NCBI GenBank assembly: GCA_041627475.1
Contig: JBFKQZ010000042.1
Location: forward strand, 1-16,192
DNA: 16,192 nucleotides
From: JBFGFG01 sp041627475
GTDB taxonomy: Bacteria > Actinomycetota > Nitriliruptoria > Nitriliruptorales > Nitriliruptoraceae
Direction of reading: 5' to 3'
The translations under genes and the position numbers were made by a program. The notes under the pieces are model-generated. The model saw only the letters and a list, made by a program, of their open reading frames with translations, did not search any database and was not told where the DNA came from. Positions 5,592 through 11,425 of this stretch are shown here, in pieces; within the stretch, counting starts at the first letter, position 1; the number at the start of each line of letters is the position of its first letter.

Positions 5592-7034
5592 GTGCAGATC
5601 CAGGCAGCGACCGACCCACTGGCCCCCAGCGACGGCTCGCTGGTCGTCGTGGGCGCCACCAGCAGTGAGGACGGCCCGGTCGTGCACGGCGCGACCGACG
5701 CGCTCGGTCTCGACCTGGCGGCCGCACTGGCCACGGTCGAGTTCGACGGCAGCAGCGGCAGCACCGCGCGCGTGCCGCTGCCCGGTGGGGGCTCGGTGCT
5801 CGTCGTCGGCTGCGGCGACGAGCTCACCCGCGCCGCCGTCCGCGACCTCGGTGCAGCCGCGAGCCGTGCCTGCGCGAAGCGTGGAGAGGTCGACGTCGTC
5901 CTCGGTGGCGCCGACGACACCGCGGTGTTCTCCCAGGCGGTGGCCGAGGGGCTCGTCCTCGGCGCGTACCGGTTCACCGACCACCGCAGCGACGCAGAGA
6001 CCCATCAGCTGGAGGAGGTGCGCGTCCACGGGGACGTGGACGCCGACGCCCTCGCGGTCGGCGCCGCCATGGGTGAGGCCCAGGCACTCGTGCGTGACCT
6101 CGTGAACACCGCGCCCAACCACAAGCGGCCGCCGGACCTGGCCGGCCGCGCCGTCGAGCTGGTCGAGGGGACCGGCATCACCGCCAACGTGCTGGACGGC
6201 GACGCGCTGCGCGCCGGCGGGTACGGCGGCCTCCTCGCCGTCGGGCAGGGCTCGTCCGTCGACCCCCAGCTGGTGGAACTCGTCTACGACCCGGCCGGCG
6301 CGACGGGTGACCACATCGCCCTGGTCGGCAAGGGGATCACGTTCGACACCGGCGGCATCTCGCTCAAGCCCTCGTCGTCGATGGAGACGATGAAGATGGA
6401 CATGGGCGGCGCCGCGACGGTGCTGGCCACGATCCTCACTGCCGCCCGTCTCGAGCTGCCCGTGCGGCTCACCGCCCTGCTGTGCCTGGCCGAGAACATG
6501 CCGTCGGGCACCGCCCAGCGCGTGTCCGACGTCTACACGGCACGTGGTGGCACGACCGTCGAGGTGATGAACACCGACGCCGAGGGGCGCCTCGTCATGG
6601 CCGACGGGATCGTGCACGCCGGGGAGCTCGGCGCCGACGTCATCGTCGACGTCGCCACGCTGACGGGCGCCGCGGTGGTGGCACTGGGGGACAAGTTCTC
6701 GGTGCTGATGAGCGACGACGACGACCTCGCTGCGGCGCTGCTCGCGGCGGGCGAGGCCGCGGACGAGCCGCTGTGGCAGCTGCCCACCGCGACCGCGCAG
6801 TACCGCGAGCTGCTCGAGTCGAACGTCGCCGACATCAAGAACGTCGGTGGGCGCAAGGCCGGGACGATCACGGCAGGGCTCTTCCTGCACAACTTCGTCC
6901 CCGACGAGGTCCGCTGGGCCCACCTCGACATCGCCGGGTCTGCCTGGACCGACACCGACAACGGCATCCTCAGCAAGGGCGCGACCGGTGCACCGGCCCG
7001 CGCCCTGTTGACCTGGCTGCGCTCGCTGGGCTGA
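5592..7034 (+). CDS. pepA: Leucyl aminopeptidase (M17 family, PepA-type)
   Basis: Cytoplasmic, two-metal aminopeptidase that removes N-terminal amino acids such as leucine from peptides. The 480-residue length is normal. The catalytic C-terminal domain is complete. It includes LVGKGITFDTGGISLKP (244-260, with metal ligands K247 and D252 and catalytic K259), MDMGGAA (269-275, with D270) and the signature NTDAEGRLVMADG (327-339, with D329, E331 and catalytic R333). The N-terminal macro-like domain spans about 1-160. GTG at 5592 has GAGGTG five bases upstream. It is divergent from the cupin gene and convergent with the thioesterase gene, from which it is separated by a strong hairpin, so it is probably monocistronic. 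Some PepA proteins also bind DNA; nothing here shows that. Confidence 0.96.
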   Translation: MQIQAATDPLAPSDGSLVVVGATSSEDGPVVHGATDALGLDLAAALATVEFDGSSGSTARVPLPGGGSVLVVGCGDELTRAAVRDLGAAASRACAKRGEVDVVLGGADDTAVFSQAVAEGLVLGAYRFTDHRSDAETHQLEEVRVHGDVDADALAVGAAMGEAQALVRDLVNTAPNHKRPPDLAGRAVELVEGTGITANVLDGDALRAGGYGGLLAVGQGSSVDPQLVELVYDPAGATGDHIALVGKGITFDTGGISLKPSSSMETMKMDMGGAATVLATILTAARLELPVRLTALLCLAENMPSGTAQRVSDVYTARGGTTVEVMNTDAEGRLVMADGIVHAGELGADVIVDVATLTGAAVVALGDKFSVLMSDDDDLAAALLAAGEAADEPLWQLPTATAQYRELLESNVADIKNVGGRKAGTITAGLFLHNFVPDEVRWAHLDIAGSAWTDTDNGILSKGATGAPARALLTWLRSLG

Positions 7035-7043
7035 CACCCGCAG

Positions 7044-7068
7044 GCTGCGCGCCGACCCGGCGCGCAGC
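7044..7068. terminator. Bidirectional hairpin terminator between pepA and the thioesterase gene
   Basis: GCTGCGCGCC (7044-7053) pairs perfectly with GGCGCGCAGC (7059-7068) around a GACCC loop, in the 38-base gap between two convergent genes. The stem is ten G/C-rich pairs. No T-run follows on either strand. Confidence 0.75.
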
Positions 7069-7072
7069 GCGG

Positions 7073-7480
7073 TCAGGCGTCGGCGTGGGCGTGGGCCAGC
7101 TTCTCGACCTTCGCGGCGAAGCGCTGGCGGTCGACGAGCACCCGGCGGTGACGCACCTTGGCCACGATGTCGTCGCCGTCGCGCACGAGCACGACGAACT
7201 CGAGTCGTGAGCCGTGGTGGCCGCGCAGCGTCGCGCAGGCCGTCACGTCGGTGCCGACGGCGACGGGGGCGAGGTGCTCGATCTCCGACCACGAACCGAC
7301 CGACGTCTGTCCCTCGGGCAGGTCGTCGCAGATCGCCGCCACGCAGGCCTGCTCGGCCAGGCCGAGGATCGTGGGCGTGCCGAGCACGTCCACGTCGCCG
7401 CTGCCGGTCGAGGACGCCGTGTGGCAGTCCTCCACGTGCAGGGCACGCGTCTCGCTGAGCCCCGGGTCGCACGCGCCCAT
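7073..7480 (-). CDS. FlK-like hotdog-fold acyl-CoA thioesterase
   Basis: Cytoplasmic hotdog-fold protein of 135 residues resembling fluoroacetyl-CoA thioesterase FlK. The family blocks GTPTILGLAEQACVAAI (34-50), TSVGSWSEIEHLAPVAVG (59-76) and HRRVLVDRQRF (111-121) are present. T35, E43 and H69 have exactly the spacing (8 and 26 residues) of the FlK catalytic triad T42-E50-H76, which I state from memory. It probably hydrolyses a small acyl- or aryl-CoA. Most actinobacterial relatives sit in organisms that make no fluoroacetate, so the true substrate is open. ATG at 7480 has a purine-rich GAGAGAGG upstream, and a TACACT -10 lies further back. It is convergent with pepA and divergent from the membrane protein gene. 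Confidence 0.82.
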   Translation of the reverse strand: MGACDPGLSETRALHVEDCHTASSTGSGDVDVLGTPTILGLAEQACVAAICDDLPEGQTSVGSWSEIEHLAPVAVGTDVTACATLRGHHGSRLEFVVLVRDGDDIVAKVRHRRVLVDRQRFAAKVEKLAHAHADA

Positions 7481-7543
7481 GGCTGCCTCTCTCGTCGTCG
7501 CGCCGGTGTCCTCTGTCCTGTCGGCACCGGAACACGTCGGTCG

Positions 7544-7549
7544 AGTGTA
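7544..7549 (-). promoter_or_regulatory. -10 hexamer TACACT upstream of the thioesterase gene
   Basis: On the minus strand TACACTCG ends 63 bases before the ATG, giving a leader of about 55 bases. No clear -35 is seen. It matches the recurring TASNNTC pattern. Confidence 0.4.
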
Positions 7550-7597
7550 CTGCCGTGCAGCCGGTGCACCCCGTTCGCCCGGGCCCTTCGGTGGTGG

Positions 7598-7603
7598 CAC
7601 GAT
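7598..7603 (+). promoter_or_regulatory. Possible -10 (CACGAT) upstream of the membrane protein gene
   Basis: TGGCACGATTGGGG lies 36 bases before the start. It closely resembles TGGCACCATGGGCGG, found 37 bases before the small gene at 4141. The shared spacing suggests both are -10 regions with C in the first position, but this is weak. Confidence 0.25.
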
Positions 7604-7639
7604 TGGGGCCCGCCCCTCCCAGCCCGAAGGTCCTCCCAC

Positions 7640-8464
7640 GTGACCGCCACGCTCGACGCGCCTGCCGCCATCACCGCCCTGATCCTGCTCGAGCTGGGTG
7701 TCGGTGGTCTCGTCCTGACCTGGGTGGCACCGACCTGGGGTGCTGTCCGCCACGGCTACGAGCTGCTGCTGGGCAGCACGGTCCTGCTGAGCATCTGGGG
7801 CGCCCGCGCGGCGCTCGGGACGCCGCTGCAGCTGCTGCGCGAGGCGGACGACGCGACCGACGCCATGATCGCCTCGGCCGACCAGCTCGAGACCGTGCTG
7901 CTCGTCTGCCTCGGTCTGGGCGTGCTCTCGCTCGTCGCGCTGGCGTTCAAGTTCGAGCTGCCCGCCCGTGTCCTGGGCATCGTGTCGGCACTGGCCGGGC
8001 TGTACGCGTTCCTGCCGCTGGCCCAGCTCCAGGAGGCACTCAACGGCGGGACCGTCTGGCTCGGCGTGCTCGAGCTGGTGCTCGGCGCGACACTGCTCGG
8101 CGGCATCTGGACCGGCATGATCCTCGGCCACTGGTACCTCGTGGAGCGCAAGCTCTCGAACCGTTACATGCAGTGGATCGCGTGGATGAACGTCGGCGCC
8201 GTCGTCGCTGGCCTCGTCGCCATCCTGCTGTCGCTGCAGAACCCGGCGCCCGTCTTCGGGCAGTTCAGCCCGCTGCTGTCGATCGGCAACATGACGCTGA
8301 CGCTGGGTCTGGGCACGCTCGCGCTGGTCGCGCTGATCGCCGGCTTCAACGTCAAGCTCGCCAACGAGGGCGGCCGCTCGATCCAGGCGAGCACCGGCAT
8401 GTTCTACCTCGCCGTGATCCTCGCCCCGGCCGCCGAGTTCGCCGCGAAGGTCCGCTTCTTCTAG
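7640..8464 (+). CDS. Polytopic membrane protein of unknown function
   Basis: I do not recognise the family with confidence. The 274-residue product has seven or eight hydrophobic segments, at about residues 9-29, 38-56, 85-105, 108-128, 138-160, 178-199, 212-237 and 250-268. It is therefore an integral cytoplasmic-membrane protein. A distinctive block GMILGHWYLVERKLSNRYMQ (159-178) sits at a membrane edge and has the look of a conserved functional motif (histidine-tryptophan-tyrosine followed by LS). No transporter signature, heme pair or ATP-binding motif is evident. The GTG at 7640 was chosen because the frame upstream lies in the divergent thioesterase region; GAAGG lies about ten bases upstream. 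It stands alone, convergent with the methyltransferase gene across a 12-base gap. Confidence 0.75.
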   Translation: MTATLDAPAAITALILLELGVGGLVLTWVAPTWGAVRHGYELLLGSTVLLSIWGARAALGTPLQLLREADDATDAMIASADQLETVLLVCLGLGVLSLVALAFKFELPARVLGIVSALAGLYAFLPLAQLQEALNGGTVWLGVLELVLGATLLGGIWTGMILGHWYLVERKLSNRYMQWIAWMNVGAVVAGLVAILLSLQNPAPVFGQFSPLLSIGNMTLTLGLGTLALVALIAGFNVKLANEGGRSIQASTGMFYLAVILAPAAEFAAKVRFF

Positions 8465-8476
8465 GGCTGGCGGACG

Positions 8477-9100
8477 TCAGTCGTCGAGGCGCCGGGCGAG
8501 GACGAGGCCGTCGTCCACGGGGAGGATGGTCGCGTCGACCGACTCGGACTCGCTGAGGCGCTCCAGCACGCTGGGCTCGGTGTCGCCGACGAGCCCGCGG
8601 ACGACCGAGCGGGCGCCCTCCTGGAGGGTGCCGCGCAGCGCGATGATCCCGCCGGGACGCGCCAGGCGCAGGGCGTGGTCGAGGTGGTCGGGGTCGACCG
8701 AGGTCTGCAGCAGGACGAGGTCGTAGGCGCCGTCGGCGAGTCGCGGCAGGACCGCGGCGGGATCGCCCTCGATCGCGCGCACGCGGCCCGTGACGCCCGC
8801 CTCCGCGTACGCCTGTGCTGCCAGCCCGTGCCGGTGGGCGTCGGGCTCCACCGACGTCAGGACGCCGCGCTCGGTCAGGCCCTCGAGCAGCCACAGCCCG
8901 GAGATGCCGGCGGTGGAGCCGACCTCGACCGCCGTCGCGGCGTCGATGCTCCGCGCGGCCCAGGCCAGCAGTGCCCCGACCTCGGGCGAGGGGACCTCGT
9001 CCGCAGGGCCGGAGCGGGTGCGTGCGGCCAGCAGGGCGTCGTCCTCGGGCGCGAGCAGGCGGCGGGCCTCGGTGCGCGCAGCGGCGTCGTCCACGGGCAA
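8477..9100 (-). CDS. SAM-dependent methyltransferase of the Rv1220c type
   Basis: Predicted cytoplasmic O-methyltransferase fold of 207 residues. The SAM-binding motif I is EVGSTAGISGLWLLEGL (59-75), and motif II ends in SVEPD (83-87). DGAYDLVLLQTSVDPDHLDH (123-142) and ARPGGIIAL (147-155) follow. In catechol-type methyltransferases the LLQTSV position reads L-D-A-D-K and carries the metal-binding Asp, and the end of the next strand carries Asp-Asn. Both are missing here, so metal-dependent catalysis is unlikely. Mycobacterial Rv1220c, also adjacent to sigE, shows similar loss as I recall. The start is a TTG at 9100, the first possible start after an in-frame stop; GTG at 9094 is an alternative. 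It diverges from sigE, a neighbourhood conserved across actinobacteria. The substrate is unknown. Confidence 0.85.
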   Translation of the reverse strand: MPVDDAAARTEARRLLAPEDDALLAARTRSGPADEVPSPEVGALLAWAARSIDAATAVEVGSTAGISGLWLLEGLTERGVLTSVEPDAHRHGLAAQAYAEAGVTGRVRAIEGDPAAVLPRLADGAYDLVLLQTSVDPDHLDHALRLARPGGIIALRGTLQEGARSVVRGLVGDTEPSVLERLSESESVDATILPVDDGLVLARRLDD

Positions 9101-9124
9101 GACTCACTGTGTCGGGTGCCGTGG

Positions 9125-9130
9125 ACCCTA
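9125..9130 (-). promoter_or_regulatory. -10 hexamer TAGGGT upstream of the methyltransferase gene
   Basis: On the minus strand TAGGGTC ends 24 bases before the TTG start. Its -35 region would overlap the GGAACC of the weaker ECF-type site on the opposite strand (9145-9170), so the divergent genes may influence each other. Confidence 0.4.
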
Positions 9131-9144
9131 CTGCGTGACCTGGC

Positions 9145-9170
9145 GGAACCGGGGCGTCGGGAACCGCGTC
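9145..9170 (+). promoter_or_regulatory. Second, weaker ECF-type promoter candidate upstream of sigE
   Basis: GGAACC (9145-9150), 16 bases, then CGTC (9167-9170). The spacing equals that of the better site at 9233-9258, but the -10 lacks the final T of CGTT. Confidence 0.25.
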
Positions 9171-9232
9171 CAAGTCGGTGCGACGCCCCTGTCGAACGTC
9201 CAACACCCCGGATCGACCTGTGGTCCGAACAC

Positions 9233-9258
9233 GGAACAGACCGCGCCCCTGCCGCGTT
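9233..9258 (+). promoter_or_regulatory. ECF (SigE-type) promoter of sigE
   Basis: GGAACA (9233-9238), a 16-base spacer, and CGTT (9255-9258) match the general ECF sigma promoter form (GGAAC ... CGTT) and the mycobacterial SigE consensus. The -10 ends 39 bases before the sigE GTG, leaving a leader of about 33 bases with a ribosome site. It implies that SigE transcribes its own operon. Confidence 0.65.
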
Positions 9259-9297
9259 GCACGGGGACCCGGTCACCTCCAACGGACCGGAGCCGAC

Positions 9298-9900
9298 GTG
9301 AGCACCAACCAGCACCAGCGCACCGCGAGTCCGACGACCGCGGCCGAGACCCCTGCCCCGGACCGGGCGGCCGAGCTGGCGGCGCGCTACGACGACCCGG
9401 ACCCCGTCCCGACCTGGGACGAGGTGGCGACCGAGTACGGCCCGCGGGTCTACGCGATGGCCTACCACCTGACCGGGGACCGCCACGCCGCCGAGGACCT
9501 GGCCCAGGACGTCTTCGTCCGGGTCTACCGCAACCTCGACAAGTACACGCCGGGCACCTTCGACGGCTGGCTCTACCGGGTCACCAAGAACCTGTTCCTC
9601 GACGGCATCCGTCGTCGGCGGAAGTTCCGCATGGTGCCGCTGCCCGACGACGACTGGCACGGCTCGATGGAGGACGGCCCCAACCCCGAGGAGATCGTCG
9701 ACCGCCACGGCATCGACGGCCCGATCGAGCGGGCCATCACCGAGCTGCCCAAGACGTTCCGCACCGCGGTCGTCCTGTGCGACGTGCAGGGGCTGACCTA
9801 CGAGGAGATCGCCGAGGCCACCGGCTGGCCCATGGGTACGGTCCGTTCGCGCATCCACCGTGGCCGCAGGATGCTCCGCGACGCGCTGACGGAGGGCTGA
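9298..9900 (+). CDS. sigE: ECF RNA polymerase sigma factor, SigE type
   Basis: Alternative sigma factor directing RNA polymerase to envelope-stress promoters. It has 200 residues. After a disordered N-terminus (1-35), region 2 runs about 40-112: VYAMAYHLTGDRHAAEDLAQ, then DVFVRVYRNLDKYTPGTFDG, then WLYRVTKNLFLDGIRRRRKF. Region 4 is at about 142-197, with the helix-turn-helix LTYEEIAEATGWPMGTVRSR. The region-2 sequence closely resembles mycobacterial SigE. The GTG at 9298 follows GGAG with about six bases of spacing. An in-frame extension back to 9178 is possible but would run through the ECF promoter. The stop is one base from the anti-sigma start. The gene is probably autoregulated through the site at 9233-9258 and held inactive by RseA. 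Confidence 0.95.
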   Translation: MSTNQHQRTASPTTAAETPAPDRAAELAARYDDPDPVPTWDEVATEYGPRVYAMAYHLTGDRHAAEDLAQDVFVRVYRNLDKYTPGTFDGWLYRVTKNLFLDGIRRRRKFRMVPLPDDDWHGSMEDGPNPEEIVDRHGIDGPIERAITELPKTFRTAVVLCDVQGLTYEEIAEATGWPMGTVRSRIHRGRRMLRDALTEG

Positions 9901-9901
9901 C

Positions 9902-10321
9902 GTGGCCGGGGCGTTCGGGCACGAGGGGGACCGCCTGTCGGCGTTCCTGGATGACGAGCTCGGCGAACGCGGCGCGCTGGAGGTCACGCGCCACCTCCAG
10001 CGCTGCGAGGAGTGCCGGGACGAGCTCGAGGAGCTGCGCAGGACGCGCAGCGCACTGCGCGCGTTGCCCCCGGTCACGCCCTCGCTGTCCTGGATGGTCG
10101 AGACGGCCGTCCTCGTGCCCGCCGACGAGGGGCCGCGGTCGTTCGCCCTCGCAGCGGCGCTCCTCGCAGCGGTGGCCGCGCTCCTGGTGGGCGCGTTCGT
10201 GCTGGGGGCGGAGCGCGGCACGGTCCGACCGCCCGTGGACCAGATGGTCGTCGACCACGTCCGCTCGGTCGACGGCGGCCCCGTCGTGACCCCGGTCCAG
10301 CTCGACGGCGGGGACGAGTGA
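9902..10321 (+). CDS. rseA: Membrane-spanning zinc-binding anti-sigma factor RseA
   Basis: Anti-sigma factor that holds SigE at the membrane until stress. The 139-residue protein has an N-terminal anti-sigma domain with the zinc signature HLQRCEEC (H31, C35, C38; HX3CX2C). One transmembrane segment lies at about 81-102, and a 37-residue extracytoplasmic tail follows. The mycobacterial RseA I know of is cytosolic or weakly membrane-linked. Here the topology is that of an E. coli-type RseA, suited to regulated proteolysis. GTG at 9902 begins one base after the sigE stop, and its own stop overlaps the ATG of the next gene (TGATG), so all three genes are translationally coupled. Candidate proteases are the HtrA encoded two genes downstream (site 1) and an S2P-type protease elsewhere; both roles are inferred. 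Confidence 0.92.
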   Translation: MAGAFGHEGDRLSAFLDDELGERGALEVTRHLQRCEECRDELEELRRTRSALRALPPVTPSLSWMVETAVLVPADEGPRSFALAAALLAAVAALLVGAFVLGAERGTVRPPVDQMVVDHVRSVDGGPVVTPVQLDGGDE

Positions 10322-11397
10322 TGTCCGTCGTCCACGCACCGCGACGGCGGGTCGCAGCCGTCGCCACCGCCGCACTGCTCGTGACGGCCGGTTCCGGTGC
10401 GCCGGCAGGGGCGGCCGAGGCCAGCAGTCCGGCGCCGCTGGGCTCCGGTGACGCGCGCGCCCTGCTGACTGCTGCGGCCGAGGCGCTCGCCCACCCGCAC
10501 GTCGGGCGGGTCTCGGTGGTCAGCTTCACCGCGGACGGGCCGCGCGTCGCCGACCTCGAGGTGCGCGTCGACGCCATGGGTGCGACCGAGCTGCGCCGCC
10601 CCACCCGGTGGCTGCTCGGCGGCAGGGACGGTGCGGCGTGGCTGCGCACGAGCGACGGTGCCCGCAGCGCCACGCCCTCCGCCGTCGGGGCGCGCCTCGA
10701 CGTCGACGTCGTGCTCGAGCGGTGGGAGGCCCGGGTCGGCCCGCCGCGCGGCCTCGACACCGGTCCCGCGACGCCCGTCCACCTCGTCCGTCGCGCCGGT
10801 ACGCCCATCGAGGAGGTCGTCTACGTCGACGAGGCGACCCAGCTGCCGGTCCGCCGCGAGACGCGGGGCGTGGACGGCGAGGTCCTGCGCGTCGTCGCCT
10901 ACACGTCGGTGACGATGGTGGAGCTCGGTGCCCCGGCCGCGGTCGCGGCGCCGACCGATGCGGCGACCGCTGCGGTGGACGTCGGCGGCTTCGCGGCAGA
11001 CGGCTACGAGGTCCCCCGCTCGCTCGGGGCCGGTTTCACGCTGCTCGGTGCCGAGCACGGTGACGGCATGGCGGTCGCTCGCTACGGCGACGGGCTGTCG
11101 GTGCTGTCGGTCTACCAGCAGCACGGCCGGCTCGACACGGGCGGTCTCGACGACGCGACCGTGCGCGAGGTGGCCGGGCGCGACGTCTTCACCTGGCCCG
11201 GCAGCGAGCCCCTGCGGCTGGTCTGGACCGGCGGCGACCGCACCTGGACGGTCGTCTCCGACGCGCCGCTCGCCGTCATCGAGGACGCCGTGGCCTCGCT
11301 GCCCGGCGACCACGTCGGGCACGATGTGCCCTCCAGGATCTCCCGTGGACTCGCGCGTGCGTGGCAGTGGCTGCGCGGCCTCGTCCCCACGACCTGA
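10321..11397 (+). CDS. rseB: RseB/MucB-like extracytoplasmic sigma-E regulator
   Basis: Exported protein of 358 residues. The signal peptide has RRR followed by VAAVATAALLVTAG, with likely cleavage near AGA-AEA (residues 30-32). The mature part shows the two-domain layout of RseB/MucB. An N-terminal LolA-like domain (about 45-205) contains VHLVRRAGTPIEEVVYVDEA and QLPVRRETRG. A smaller C-terminal domain (about 225-332) includes YEVPRSLGAGFTLLG and the diagnostic RYGDGLSVLSVYQQ (254-267), equivalent to the YSDGL motif of E. coli RseB. In Proteobacteria RseB binds the RseA tail, shields it from the site-1 protease and senses lipoprotein or LPS intermediates. Here the ligand is unknown and LPS is not expected. 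The ATG overlaps the rseA stop, so the two are made together. It ends in a short amphipathic helix (SRGLARAWQWLRGLV). Confidence 0.82.
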   Translation: MSVVHAPRRRVAAVATAALLVTAGSGAPAGAAEASSPAPLGSGDARALLTAAAEALAHPHVGRVSVVSFTADGPRVADLEVRVDAMGATELRRPTRWLLGGRDGAAWLRTSDGARSATPSAVGARLDVDVVLERWEARVGPPRGLDTGPATPVHLVRRAGTPIEEVVYVDEATQLPVRRETRGVDGEVLRVVAYTSVTMVELGAPAAVAAPTDAATAAVDVGGFAADGYEVPRSLGAGFTLLGAEHGDGMAVARYGDGLSVLSVYQQHGRLDTGGLDDATVREVAGRDVFTWPGSEPLRLVWTGGDRTWTVVSDAPLAVIEDAVASLPGDHVGHDVPSRISRGLARAWQWLRGLVPTT

Positions 11398-11425
11398 CCT
11401 CCCGCCCCGAACAGCAAGGAACCCC

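Noticed and set aside
5247..7535. Long minus-strand open frame opposite pepA
   Set aside because: pepA is unmistakable on the plus strand, and the antisense product is an Arg/Gly/Val-rich composition artefact.
9178..9297. Longer sigE start at 9178
   Set aside because: It would run through the ECF promoter at 9233-9258, encodes an Arg/Pro-rich low-complexity extension, and GTG at 9298 has a proper ribosome site.
11417..11424. GGAACC before htrA as an ECF promoter
   Set aside because: It lies immediately before the start codon and serves as the ribosome site region; there is no room for a -10.
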